Of a stretch of DNA of 64,000 nucleotides, positions 17,494-26,522 are shown one piece after another. The stretch covers positions 257,017-321,016 of the forward strand of contig DINQ01000020.1 in assembly GCA_002426795.1 (NCBI GenBank), in the 5' to 3' direction. A model generated the notes under the pieces. The model searched no databases. It saw nothing but the letters and a program-made list of their open reading frames with translations, and was not told the DNA's origin. The DNA comes from Bacteroidales bacterium UBA5536 (GTDB lineage: Bacteria; Bacteroidota; Bacteroidia; Bacteroidales; F082). The position numbers and the translations under genes are program-made. Every line of letters starts with the position of its first letter. Position 1 is the first letter of the stretch.

Positions 17494-18423
17494 ATGACAA
17501 AAGAGATATTGAAATTTCAGAAATTTCAGCAAATCATCAGTCTTCTGAATGAGTATGAGACACTCTTCAGCAGCGCGTTAGTAGAACTGGAAGCGAAGAC
17601 ACAGTTTGAAAGCAAAGTGGCAATTATTGGCAGCAGGATCAGCGAGTTGCTGCGACCGGTATCGCCCTATTACAGTCAGCAGCAAAGCAGCCGTGAGCAA
17701 TTGCGTGAGCATCTCAAAATGGTGGTGCGCAGAGGCATGGTGCTGGCCCGTGAGAACAATCAGCAGCTGATGTATAACCTCCTTGACGAGCACAGAAGCA
17801 GCATATACAATGCAAGTTCATTTACCTTGCGTGAGTTGTGCCAGCAGATTTGTGATTCGCTGGAACAATACCCGGATCAGCTGGCAACGATAGGAATCAC
17901 TACAGAGCAGCTTACTGCACTCAGGAGTCAGTCGGAGAGTTTTGAGAGTCAGATGCAGGAAACCGGTACCCGTGTATCGGAGCGCAAGGCAGCACGCAAC
18001 GAAATAGCTGCCCTGGTCAAAGAGCTCAACGGCATGCTCAGGCTTTATTTCGATTCGTTTGCCCTGATGTACAAACAAAACGAACCGGTGTTTTACAGCC
18101 GGTATATGGCGCTGCGCAGGAGGAAAGCACGCCGGCGTTATGCTACTGAACCAACAGCTTTATCTGATATTTCGGGCATGGTGACTGATGCGGTTACCGG
18201 GCAGCCAGTGCCCAATGCCACGGTGAACCTGGTCGAGAACAGCCATGTGATCCTGACAGAATCAGATGGGTATTACCTGTTTGATGAGTTGCCCGAAGGC
18301 GATTATACCATCAGTTGTCATGCGCCTGGCTACTCAGTGCCGGATATTGTTCCGGTTACGCTGGGAACAGATGACAGTGTTGTGATTAATTTTACCCTTA
18401 ACAGCCTGGCTGCAACGGCTTAG
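17494..18423 (+). CDS. Helical protein with C-terminal carboxypeptidase-regulatory-like domain
   Basis: This 309-residue protein has two parts. Residues 1 to about 215 are almost entirely helical and charged, probably coiled coil. The last 80 residues (ISGMVTDAVTGQPVPNATVNL...GYYLFDELPEGDYTISCHAPGY) are a CarboxypepD_reg/CnaB-like beta-sandwich. No signal peptide is seen, which is unusual because this domain is mostly extracellular. An ATG at 17452 is also in frame; 17494 is preferred because it follows an A-rich leader. The gene ends at a strong terminator. Function unknown. Confidence 0.7.
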   Translation: MTKEILKFQKFQQIISLLNEYETLFSSALVELEAKTQFESKVAIIGSRISELLRPVSPYYSQQQSSREQLREHLKMVVRRGMVLARENNQQLMYNLLDEHRSSIYNASSFTLRELCQQICDSLEQYPDQLATIGITTEQLTALRSQSESFESQMQETGTRVSERKAARNEIAALVKELNGMLRLYFDSFALMYKQNEPVFYSRYMALRRRKARRRYATEPTALSDISGMVTDAVTGQPVPNATVNLVENSHVILTESDGYYLFDELPEGDYTISCHAPGYSVPDIVPVTLGTDDSVVINFTLNSLAATA

Positions 18424-18444
18424 TTGCCTCCGGCTGATGCCACA

Positions 18445-18477
18445 AACCCGAACGGCTGAGGTTGTTCGGGTTTTTTT
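18445..18477 (+). terminator. Rho-independent terminator
   Basis: The perfect 9-bp stem AACCCGAAC (18445-18453) / GTTCGGGTT (18464-18472) is followed by a T-run to 18477. It closes the block led by the XRE/ImmA gene. Confidence 0.88.
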
Positions 18478-18775
18478 GTAACTTGTCATTTTTTTTGACC
18501 TTTATTTGGCAATTCTGGTTGAGTTGATGCGCCCATAACAAGTATGGTAAATATTTTGTAAGAATAACTGTAATTGTATTAGAATTCATAATTTTAAACC
18601 ATTGTTGCTAAGGTGCACTATGGCCAGGACAGGATGAACCTAACCCAACAGATCGTTTGGCTTTAAAGGCCTTCAACTACTGATTTGGGCTAAGTTCGTT
18701 CTCATAGATCAAACATGCAGCTGTGGGAGATAAGTGTTTGCAATAGTCTATCGTAAAATATTCAAAACCAATCGT
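18478..18775. other. Intergenic region before the lipoprotein gene
   Basis: Nothing recognisable beyond an AT-rich stretch near 18480-18600. No clean TTG / TAnnTTTG promoter is visible; TAAGTGTTTGC near 18731 is the nearest, imperfect match. Confidence 0.4.
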
Positions 18776-19789
18776 ATGAAAATGCATCATTTGCAGTTAT
18801 TCAGTTTTTTGCGGAGTCGATTCAGTATATTAAGTTGTTTGATTATTGTCACCTTTGGAACCGTTTTCCTATTCTGGGGTTGTACGGTAGTCAAACACCC
18901 CAGAAAAATGGCAGACAGGCCATTATCGAACACACTTGAAGGTCAACTAGACAGCCTTACAAATCAGATCGTATCCAGCCTGACAGGGCGTTCGGTCAGA
19001 GAAATTGCGATCTTGAAATTTACTGACTTAAACGGGCACGAAATAGATTTTAGCAGCTTTGTTTCGGAGGAATTGATCAATTGTTTTTTTCATACCGGTA
19101 AGTTCAATATTATTGAGCGAAGTAAACTGGATCAGGTGTTAGCCGAGCAATATAAAACGGTCAGTGGTATCATCGATGAAGCAGAAGCTTCTGAAGTAGG
19201 TCGCACCTTGGGTGCTGATGCGATTGTTGTGGGGACGATTACAGATCTGGGCGACAAGGTACGCATCAATGCGCGCATTATCGACGTAGGTAAGGCATCC
19301 GTTTTAGGCACTGCCCAAATAAGTGCCAGTAAAACTGTTGAAATATACAGCCTGATGGGGGATTATGGGCCAGGCAAGAAGAAGCCGGTTTATTTAGTTG
19401 ATGTGCAATGTGCCAATCAAGAAGCCATAACGTTTGAATTGATTCATTGTATCAGGAAAGAAAATGCGCTCGTTTTTGATGTAAAGATTACAGCAAAGCA
19501 TATTAACAACAGCAGTTTTATCCGATTTCTGAAAGGATCTTTTATTACCGATCAGGATAGTAGGAAGTATGGTTTGGCTAAACTGGTGTTCCCTGATGGC
19601 AGCACGGGTAGCTTGAAGAGAAATGAAACGAAGAAAGATTTTTTGGATGAGGGCATCAGTCTGCTGCATACATTTCAAACGGTGGATTTTCCAGCGGATG
19701 TATATTTGCTGTCATCCATTAAAATACTTTTTTCGAATAATATTGGTATTCACTACGCTGCTGAATTCAAAAACATACCGGTGATTTAA
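18776..19789 (+). CDS. FlgO/CsgG-like outer-membrane lipoprotein
   Basis: This 337-residue protein has a signal peptide (basic start, hydrophobic run LSCLIIVTFGTVFLFWG) ending in the lipobox-like FWGC, so it is probably lipid-anchored. Residues about 60-195 resemble the FlgO/CsgG fold: a paired predicted-ATPase-like beta domain with IAILKFTDLNG, SEELINCFFHTGKFNIIERSKLDQVL, GADAIVVGTITDLGDKVRINARIIDV. Related proteins help assemble surface structures or act as stress lipoproteins. The last 130 residues are unrecognised beta-rich sequence. A GTG at 18734 is in frame, but the ATG at 18776 places the signal peptide correctly. It stands alone. Confidence 0.78.
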   Translation: MKMHHLQLFSFLRSRFSILSCLIIVTFGTVFLFWGCTVVKHPRKMADRPLSNTLEGQLDSLTNQIVSSLTGRSVREIAILKFTDLNGHEIDFSSFVSEELINCFFHTGKFNIIERSKLDQVLAEQYKTVSGIIDEAEASEVGRTLGADAIVVGTITDLGDKVRINARIIDVGKASVLGTAQISASKTVEIYSLMGDYGPGKKKPVYLVDVQCANQEAITFELIHCIRKENALVFDVKITAKHINNSSFIRFLKGSFITDQDSRKYGLAKLVFPDGSTGSLKRNETKKDFLDEGISLLHTFQTVDFPADVYLLSSIKILFSNNIGIHYAAEFKNIPVI

Positions 19790-20037
19790 CATTCATTTTT
19801 GACAGTGTAGATTTATACATTTCCATTACCGGTGCTGATCTGCTTGTGATGAGTTTTCGAAATCCGCATAGTTTTGAAAATAGAGACAGTTCACTAATTT
19901 CTTCGCCAGGGCATAGAATAAAACCCTAAGCACCTGCTGTTTTTTCATTCGATTATTAAAGGAGCGATATTGTTGCTTTTTTGAAAAAATGCTTTTCTTT
20001 GTGTTTACAAAACTAAAAACAACATTACGGTTTTTTC

Positions 20038-20044
20038 AGGGAGG
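20038..20044 (+). promoter_or_regulatory. Purine-rich Shine-Dalgarno-like site before the hybrid kinase
   Basis: AGGGAGG precedes the TTG at 20048 by only 3 bases and a CTG at 20054 by 9. No in-frame ATG lies near, so this site is the best guide to a non-ATG start. Confidence 0.45.
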
Positions 20045-20047
20045 TTA

Positions 20048-22987
20048 TTGATTCTGTGCGGCGAAACGCAGGTACAGAAAGGCAGTTATTATACACCAAC
20101 AGAAAAACCAAATCGCTTGAATGCACTAAAATTGCGCCGGGCAGCGCATCGCTTCTATCATTCACGGGGCAACAGAACACTCAGGTCAACTTGCGGTCGC
20201 ATCATTCAACATGCTGCGAAAGCCCTTCTTTTGTTTGCCGGCAGCCTCGTTAAAATAAGCCTGATGCTTGCGGTCTATTTGATGGAGACACCGGTAACAG
20301 CTCAGCAGGCTTATAGCAATCCCTACGACATGGAGGTCGCACTCCGTGAAGCAGAAAGACTGATGATAGCCCAGCAGGGCGATCGGGCGGTTCGTATCAC
20401 GGAGCCCCTGATGAAACAGCTGAAAAGTGAAGGCCGTTATGATACGCATTTTGGGTTTCGGGTGAGAATGGTTCATGGATTGGCTCTTTTTCATTCGACA
20501 GAAGAAGTGACGTCATTCGGTTTTTTATGGAACCTGAAAGATGAAAGCCGCAAAAACAAGGAGTGGGCGGTTTTGGCAAATGTGTGCCGCGAGATTGCCA
20601 AAATACAGGAGATTAATCAGCAGGCTGAAGAAGCATATGCAAGCCTTCAGGAAGCAAAGCAGTTGATACAAAACCATCAAATAGATTCGATCTATGCTGC
20701 TTTTGCTATACGAATGGCCTCGTGGCACCGGGTTTTTGGCAATAAGGACTCTGCCTATTTTTATGTTGAAAGAGCCATCCATAAAGCGCAGGATTTCAAT
20801 CAAATATTTGAAGAAGCAGAAGGCTACCTCTTACTGAGCCTGCTTGAGCGGAAAGAAAAAACGGCGCTTCCTTATGCCTTGAAGGCAGTTGAGTTGTACC
20901 AGAAAATCAATGTGTACACTTCTTCTACCACGATGCACATCAATATTGCCAATATGTATGCAGTTAACAAGGATTACGAAAACGCATTCAAACATATTGA
21001 TACGGCAATTTTTTATACCGAAAAATACCTTGAAAATGATGACTTTTATCATCAGCACAATTACTACTTCAAGGCATTTGTTTACCGCGAAATAGGCCTG
21101 ATGGATTCAGTGCTTGTTTATCTGGCCAAAAGCCATGAGGCTGAGCTGAGGCTGCTTGAGAGTAATAAACAGCAACAAATCATTGAAATTAACAAGAAGT
21201 ACGATTTCGACAAAAAAAACCAGGAGTTGAATATCGAAAAAACCAAAAATCAATGGCTGTTTTTGGGTATTGGTCTGTTTTTCATTTTTGGAGCTATCCT
21301 TGCCTACTACTATATCAGGTTGCGGCGTGCCAATGCCCTTACCAGAAAACAGGCGGAGGAGCTGCATGCCCTTGACAAAACCAAAACCCGTTTTTTTGCC
21401 AATGTAAGTCACGAACTCCGAACCCCACTTACCCTCATCACCGGTGCGGTGAAAACACTGATGAAAGAGAACCAACTCACCCAAAGGCAGGTCAGGCTGC
21501 TCAAAATTGCCAGGCAAGGCAGCGCGAATCTCGAAAGTCTTGTGAATGAAATACTCGACCTGAGCAAGATGGAAGCCGGCAAAATGGAGCTGCTGCCCGA
21601 GGCAACAGCTATTGCTGCTTTTTTTGAACATTACCTGCAACAGTATGAATCATTGCTCGAATCGAATGAAGTACATTATCAATACCTGATTAAAATCCGA
21701 AAAGACTACATGGGTTTGATCGACCGCGAAAAAACGCGTCAGGTACTTTTCAACCTGCTATCCAATGCGTTTAAATTCACGCCCCCACAAGGTAAAGTCA
21801 ATGTTACGGTTTTTATCAAAAAGGACAGGATGCACCTGCAGGTTTCCGACACCGGCAAAGGCATACATCCTGACGATTTGCCGCATGTTTTTGAACGGTA
21901 TTTCCAAACACAGCAACAAGATAGTGCCGCAACCGGTGGAACAGGTATCGGATTGGCCATTTGCAATGAGTATGCCAAGCTTTTTGGCGGCAAAATAGAG
22001 GTGAGCAGCCATTTAGGGGTAGGCACAACTTTTGACGTGGAGTTTCCTTGCGAAAAAGTGGATGACACATTCCCTCTTCATGCATCGCTCATTGATGGTT
22101 TTTCGCCCTGTGAGGAAGATTTGGGGTCAGATATTCATGAAACACTGTCACCGATACAGCAAAAAGACGAACGACCCACTTTGCTTCTTGTTGAAGACAA
22201 TCGCGAATTGCAAAAATACATGCGGATGATTTTGGAACAAGATTACCAGGTTATGACCGCTTCGAACGGCCAAAAAGCATTGGAACTCCTTCAGGAGAGC
22301 GCCAACCAGGTCGATTTAATCATCAGCGACCTGATGATGCCTGTGATGGATGGTTACCAATTGTTGGAAAAGCTGAAAAGCTCGACCGCTACCCGGCAAA
22401 TACCAACCATCATGCTGACCGCACGAGCCGGAAAAGAGGACCGTTTGCAGGTGCTGCGCATTGGCGTCGACAGCTATCTGACCAAGCCTTTTGACGAAGA
22501 GGAACTGCATATACACATCAAAAACCTGTTGAACAACCAGGCTGTGCGAAAAGAAGCCTTAGAGGAAACCGAAAATGAGGCTAAATTGTTGATGAGGCAT
22601 ACCGAAAAGGATGAGAAACAAGGTGGGCAGTATTTTACTGGATCTGATTTTTATGCCAGTGATTCATTTTCGGAAGAGAAAATGCGGAATATTGAGGCTT
22701 TTGTCCGCGAAAACCTGGCCAATCCATCACTCAGTGTTTCGGTGCTGGAAGATCAATTTGCCATGAGTGAATCGACCTTGTTGCGTTTCCTCAAGCAAAA
22801 CACAGGGCTTTCAACCAAAAAGTACATCTCCGAAATCCGTCTCACCGAAGCCAGAAGCATGCTGGAAGAAGGAAAATATGATTCGGTAACACGTATTGCC
22901 TACGAGACAGGCTATACGGATGTGCGTACCTTTTCGAGAAGTTTTAAAAATCGCTTTGGCAAACTGCCTACAGAGGTGATTTGTTAG
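20048..22987 (+). CDS. Hybrid two-component sensor: TPR-like, histidine kinase, receiver, AraC output
   Basis: This is a 979-residue one-protein signalling system. An N-terminal hydrophobic segment (about 56-78, ending in TAQQ) looks like a signal peptide. A helical TPR-like sensor region of some 310 residues follows, then a membrane segment (401-424). HisKA comes next with phospho-acceptor H455 in NVSHELRTPL. HATPase boxes are NLLSNAFKFTP, DTGKGI and GGTGIGLAI. The receiver has D761 in SDLMMPVMDGY. An AraC helix-turn-helix fills the last 100 residues. The sensor differs from the beta-propeller of Bacteroides polysaccharide HTCS regulators. The start is uncertain: TTG at 20048 gives a long pre-signal stretch. 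The likely targets are the two secreted-protein genes just downstream. Confidence 0.9.
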   Translation: MILCGETQVQKGSYYTPTEKPNRLNALKLRRAAHRFYHSRGNRTLRSTCGRIIQHAAKALLLFAGSLVKISLMLAVYLMETPVTAQQAYSNPYDMEVALREAERLMIAQQGDRAVRITEPLMKQLKSEGRYDTHFGFRVRMVHGLALFHSTEEVTSFGFLWNLKDESRKNKEWAVLANVCREIAKIQEINQQAEEAYASLQEAKQLIQNHQIDSIYAAFAIRMASWHRVFGNKDSAYFYVERAIHKAQDFNQIFEEAEGYLLLSLLERKEKTALPYALKAVELYQKINVYTSSTTMHINIANMYAVNKDYENAFKHIDTAIFYTEKYLENDDFYHQHNYYFKAFVYREIGLMDSVLVYLAKSHEAELRLLESNKQQQIIEINKKYDFDKKNQELNIEKTKNQWLFLGIGLFFIFGAILAYYYIRLRRANALTRKQAEELHALDKTKTRFFANVSHELRTPLTLITGAVKTLMKENQLTQRQVRLLKIARQGSANLESLVNEILDLSKMEAGKMELLPEATAIAAFFEHYLQQYESLLESNEVHYQYLIKIRKDYMGLIDREKTRQVLFNLLSNAFKFTPPQGKVNVTVFIKKDRMHLQVSDTGKGIHPDDLPHVFERYFQTQQQDSAATGGTGIGLAICNEYAKLFGGKIEVSSHLGVGTTFDVEFPCEKVDDTFPLHASLIDGFSPCEEDLGSDIHETLSPIQQKDERPTLLLVEDNRELQKYMRMILEQDYQVMTASNGQKALELLQESANQVDLIISDLMMPVMDGYQLLEKLKSSTATRQIPTIMLTARAGKEDRLQVLRIGVDSYLTKPFDEEELHIHIKNLLNNQAVRKEALEETENEAKLLMRHTEKDEKQGGQYFTGSDFYASDSFSEEKMRNIEAFVRENLANPSLSVSVLEDQFAMSESTLLRFLKQNTGLSTKKYISEIRLTEARSMLEEGKYDSVTRIAYETGYTDVRTFSRSFKNRFGKLPTEVIC

Positions 22988-23006
22988 AACCGAAAAAAAA
23001 ATCGCA

Positions 23007-23099
23007 CGACAAAAACCGGCGACAGCGCTCACAAAAACCTTCAATCTACTCACAAAAACCGTCAAAGTGCTGATTTAAAGCTTTTTGACGGTTTTTGTG
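23007..23099. promoter_or_regulatory. Tandem ACAAAAACC repeats overlapping a terminator-like hairpin
   Basis: ACAAAAACC occurs at 23009, 23031 and 23052, at steps of 22 and 21 bases (two helical turns), and once inverted (23090-23098). The last direct copy and the inverted copy form a perfect 16-bp stem CACAAAAACCGTCAAA / TTTGACGGTTTTTGTG (23051-23066 / 23084-23099) whose right arm ends in a T-run. It can thus terminate the kinase gene on the + strand. Repeats at this spacing also suit an AraC-type dimer, so a dual role is possible. Confidence 0.55.
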
Positions 23100-23204
23100 C
23101 ATGATATGCCATTATGTTTGTGCCATCATTCTCGATGATCATCCAACCGGGAGAAAGCCGAAAATCCCTCAAAAGAGTAGGCGCAAGAATAAAAACATCA
23201 TATC

Positions 23205-24443
23205 ATGAAAAAACTACAAATTTCTTTACAGTTCTTGTTATTTATTGCATTTTTGATTTCGGGTACCGTGCTGCTGGCCCAAGACCCGCCCGAAGTAGTC
23301 TATTTTAAAGGCAAGGTTGGCACAAAAGGCTATCCTGCTGACGCCGGAAAATATACCATCAACAAAAACGTGCTCGACGGCAGGGGATGTGCCTGTTACG
23401 ATCATGAATCGGGAAATTACAGCCTGCGCAGGGTAGAGGCCCTCGGTATTAAGTGGTATGTTTTTGCGGGAACCTGTGAAAACCCGACAGAAGCTATCCG
23501 TTTCCAGGACGGGAGCCTGCTTTCAGGTGTTGTGGCATACAACGGAGAGGGCTGCAACCCTGTTATCGGTGCTCCGGACTATTTCTCGCTCACACCTTAC
23601 TCGGCTGCCACACTCTTTCCTCAACCCAACTTTGGTGGTACACCCATTCAACTCAGCGAGGGAGAATATGATCTGAGCAGTGGCCGGTACTTTGCTTTCA
23701 ACGACAAAACCCAATCGATTCAGGTGTCGCCCGGCTATACAGTTGAAGTATTTACCGACTGGCGATACACCGGAAAAAGCAAAGGTTTCGACAGCGATGT
23801 GGCAGCACTTGATGCCGAATTCAATGAGAAAATCTCGAGTGTGAAGATTGCCAGGGCAACCAACGGAAAATCTTACATCACCTTTGGTGACCAACCAGCA
23901 CAGCAGTTTATTGAGGTTTCGGGGACCAGTCTGGCACAAAAAAATGAAGCTCGTACAGTGTATGCCCTTGTAAAAACGAGCCAGACCAACATCGGTAATA
24001 TCGTAAGCTGGGGAACACGTGCACGGTCGCAACGAAATGGTTTTGCCGTGCGTGATGGCAAAGCTGCCTTTATTGGGGAGTATGCCGACTATACCGGGAC
24101 GATCCAGATCAACGACGGGCAGTGGCATCACATTGTGATGACCTATGATGGCGCGACAATGGAAATCTATGTTGATGGAAAATCAGCAGGATCGGCTAAA
24201 CTTGCGCTGAATACACAAGGACAAAACCTGAGACTGGGGAATATTTCGGCGCCAAACAATGCCGAGTTTTTCATTGGCGATCTGAAAGATGTGAAGATAT
24301 GGAACGAAAAACTGGAAGCAGCTGAAATCACTTCGCAAGGTGTTTCAACGACGAAAAAAGCTGTTTTCAGTTATGAGGCCAGTCAGTTTATTCCTGCCCG
24401 TTTCAGTCTGAAAAACATGAGCTTCGACAGTAACTGGAAATAA
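23205..24443 (+). CDS. Secreted beta/gamma-crystallin and LamG-domain protein
   Basis: This 412-residue protein begins with a signal peptide (MKKLQISLQFLLFIAFLISG...LLAQ). After about 110 unrecognised Cys-containing residues comes a beta/gamma-crystallin-like region (about 145-225: LFPQPNFGGTPIQLSEGEYD...FNEKISSVKI). NEKISS fits the Ca-binding (N/D)(N/D)xx(S/T)S motif loosely, while NDKTQS is degenerate. Residues about 225-395 are a LamG/concanavalin-like jelly roll (DGQWHHIVMTYDG, EIYVDGK, FFIGDLKDVKIWN). It should be exported and bind carbohydrate or Ca2+. It is followed after 39 bases by a second lectin-like gene, and lies behind the AraC-type hybrid sensor. No type IX sorting tail is obvious. 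Confidence 0.8.
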   Translation: MKKLQISLQFLLFIAFLISGTVLLAQDPPEVVYFKGKVGTKGYPADAGKYTINKNVLDGRGCACYDHESGNYSLRRVEALGIKWYVFAGTCENPTEAIRFQDGSLLSGVVAYNGEGCNPVIGAPDYFSLTPYSAATLFPQPNFGGTPIQLSEGEYDLSSGRYFAFNDKTQSIQVSPGYTVEVFTDWRYTGKSKGFDSDVAALDAEFNEKISSVKIARATNGKSYITFGDQPAQQFIEVSGTSLAQKNEARTVYALVKTSQTNIGNIVSWGTRARSQRNGFAVRDGKAAFIGEYADYTGTIQINDGQWHHIVMTYDGATMEIYVDGKSAGSAKLALNTQGQNLRLGNISAPNNAEFFIGDLKDVKIWNEKLEAAEITSQGVSTTKKAVFSYEASQFIPARFSLKNMSFDSNWK

Positions 24444-24482
24444 TGATCAGCCAAACGAATCAAACATTAATATACCATACAA

Positions 24483-25784
24483 ATGAAAAACATGAGAATA
24501 AACCCACAGCATAGCCGCCTCGTTACTGTTACGAGCCAGTTGGCAGTATTTCTTTTTTCTTTTCTGTTCACACATGGCCTCATTGCTCAGGACGACATGG
24601 TAAAATTATACCGGGTCGACATCAACAAATTTGAAGAGCGGTGGAACGACAAAGGTTCGGGCAATGACCGCGACCTGGCCTTCTGGCATCCGATTGGCGT
24701 GCCCAATGGCTATTATTTAGCCGGATCTTGGGGAACCGGCGACTACAACAATCCCAATGGCAATTTCGTCACTTATGCGTGGAAAACTTCGGATGAATAC
24801 CTAAAAGCCAATGGTGGACAGCAACTGGTTGTACCCGCCAAAGGACTAAAACAAGTTTGGACTGATGCCGGTTCGGGTGCCGACTGGGATGGAAGTCTTT
24901 ATCTGCCTGAGTGTCCGGATGGCTATTATCCGATTGGGCTGGTGGCTAACCGCTCACATTCAACACCCAATGTCGATGCCCAAAACTGCGGTTGCTTTCA
25001 TGAGTCCATTGTGAAAAATTATGACCCGAATGGACTTTATCAAAGAACGGTATTGCACAGCTGGAGTGGTGAAGACACCAAAAATGCTTTCAACCCACTG
25101 GATGCTTTTTCGGGTAATGTGGGTGATGTGAAAATCCTTGCTTTCGGATCGAACCCCCGATTAATTTTTGTGCCAAAAATTCTGCAAAAACTATCAAACA
25201 TGTCCCAGACATTCAATTATGTCACTGACCTCGAACCAAGCACCCTTGTGTTTGCAGGAGGCAACACCAGGGAGGTCATTAATTCGTTGCCCCTTGAATA
25301 CAGGTATCATAATAAGGTAGTGACTTTGCGACTCGCAAAAGGTGGTGACGACAACCGCATGCTGGATGCCGATGGCGACAATCTGGGAAGGAACGGAACG
25401 AAGGTACAGACCTGGTCGTTTATCGACAACAATAAAAACCAGGAATGGCGTTTTATCTCAGCTGGGAACGGAACCTATTTCATTTCGCTTGAAAGTCCGG
25501 TTGCCGGCCGACATGGCTTCCTGGATGCCGATGGCGATGCTGTTTGGGAAAATAATTGCCGCATACAACTTTGGGAATCACACCCTTTTGATAACCAAAA
25601 ATGGCGGGTGATCGATGATGGCGATGGGAGTTTTCATGTGCAAAGCGCTTCTCCTTTGGCCAAAAATGGCAAATCGATTGATTATGGCGGGCACGCAAGG
25701 GGGGTAAATGGTCAGGGTGTAAAACTTTATGATTTTGGTGCCAACAATCCCAACCAAAAATGGTATTTGCATATTTTGCGGTAA
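24483..25784 (+). CDS. Secreted protein with Vps62-like region and ricin B-type lectin domain
   Basis: This 433-residue protein has a signal peptide ending near THGLIAQ. The first 210 residues resemble the Vps62-like repeat (DLAFWHPIGVPNGYYLAGSW; CPDGYYPIGLVANRSHSTPN). The C-terminal 150 residues are a ricin B-type beta-trefoil with three QxW-type motifs (NQEWRF, NQKWRV, NQKWYL), one per repeat, each preceded by a GxxLDADGD- or GKSIDYGG-like turn. It probably binds sugars outside the cell. The spacing to the previous gene (39 bases) and the terminator behind it define a two-gene unit. Vps62-like domains often occur with pore-forming or lectin modules; no toxin domain is visible here. Confidence 0.78.
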   Translation: MKNMRINPQHSRLVTVTSQLAVFLFSFLFTHGLIAQDDMVKLYRVDINKFEERWNDKGSGNDRDLAFWHPIGVPNGYYLAGSWGTGDYNNPNGNFVTYAWKTSDEYLKANGGQQLVVPAKGLKQVWTDAGSGADWDGSLYLPECPDGYYPIGLVANRSHSTPNVDAQNCGCFHESIVKNYDPNGLYQRTVLHSWSGEDTKNAFNPLDAFSGNVGDVKILAFGSNPRLIFVPKILQKLSNMSQTFNYVTDLEPSTLVFAGGNTREVINSLPLEYRYHNKVVTLRLAKGGDDNRMLDADGDNLGRNGTKVQTWSFIDNNKNQEWRFISAGNGTYFISLESPVAGRHGFLDADGDAVWENNCRIQLWESHPFDNQKWRVIDDGDGSFHVQSASPLAKNGKSIDYGGHARGVNGQGVKLYDFGANNPNQKWYLHILR

Positions 25785-25813
25785 TTTTTGGTTGTAGATA
25801 TTTTTCACCGGAG

Positions 25814-25849
25814 ACCGGCCATAACGAAAGTTGAGGGCCGGTTTTCTTT
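25814..25849 (+). terminator. Rho-independent terminator
   Basis: ACCGGCC (25814-25820) pairs with GGCCGGT (25836-25842), followed by TTTCTTTA. It ends the two-gene secreted-protein unit. Confidence 0.75.
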
Positions 25850-26522
25850 ATTGGTTCAATTCCGGTGTCCGTGTTGAAAAAAATGTGTTTGCTGTCTTTA
25901 TACAGGGCAAGCGGTCAAACTCTTTATTTCAACTCCGCTGCGCGCGATCTGAGCTTGCGAACTCTTCGCTTTTGGTTAAAATCCTCTCGCGTTGCCGGAA
26001 TGATTTAATTATTGAAAGACACTGCTTTATGTCCTTTGTCAGGGCAAAGGACCAAACCGCGCTGGCACCAGAGGTGAGTTTTCGAATGCTTCACTTCATG
26101 AAAAAATTCTATGGCATTGCCTGACTGGCTTGCAGCAGCGAAATCTGATTGTATCTACAATTCCATTGCCAAATAACGTGCATCAAAGATTGGTCCGCCG
26201 AAAAAACAGCATTCTTCAATATTCATTTATAGAATATGCTTGATAGATATGTGTTTACATCCAGGTATTAACCTTTTTCGCATCTTTTGGTGAAGGCGTA
26301 GGTTTGGAGCATTGATCACTTGTTATTCGTGTAAAAAACAAAGTCCAATGTTTGTGTAAACTAAATGATATGTCATAAAAAAAATCTGGCTGTTTGGGTT
26401 AATTTTTTCCAATAAATAGGCCAGCGTTTTGCGCAATTCAGCTCACCAAAATAAAATAGAAAAGAAGTTTGCAAAGGGGTTGGTAAATGTATTAATTTTA
26501 ATATCCTTTTTGCGATAAAGCA
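25850..26522. repeat. Intergenic region with a two-copy degenerate motif and a hairpin
   Basis: No supported gene. A motif CAGGGCAAgCGgtCAAAC (25903-25920) returns as CAGGGCAAaGGacCAAAC (26040-26057). The second copy forms part of a perfect 8-bp hairpin GTCCTTTG-tcaggg-CAAAGGAC (26031-26052). The open frame covering 25831-26124 is rich in Arg/Ser/Leu and looks like chance coding. The last 250 bases are AT-rich and lead into cheD without a clean promoter. Confidence 0.4.

Noticed and set aside
23051..23099. Reading the inverted ACAAAAACC pair as a CRISPR-like repeat
   Set aside because: Only three or four short copies at 21-22-bp steps, no conserved long repeat, no spacers of CRISPR size and no cas genes.
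25853..25863. GGTTCAATTCC, resembling a tRNA T-loop
   Set aside because: No acceptor, D or anticodon stem can be formed around it.
25831..26124. 97-codon frame after the ricin-domain gene
   Set aside because: It begins inside a terminator hairpin and has no domain; the bases fit a degenerate repeat better.
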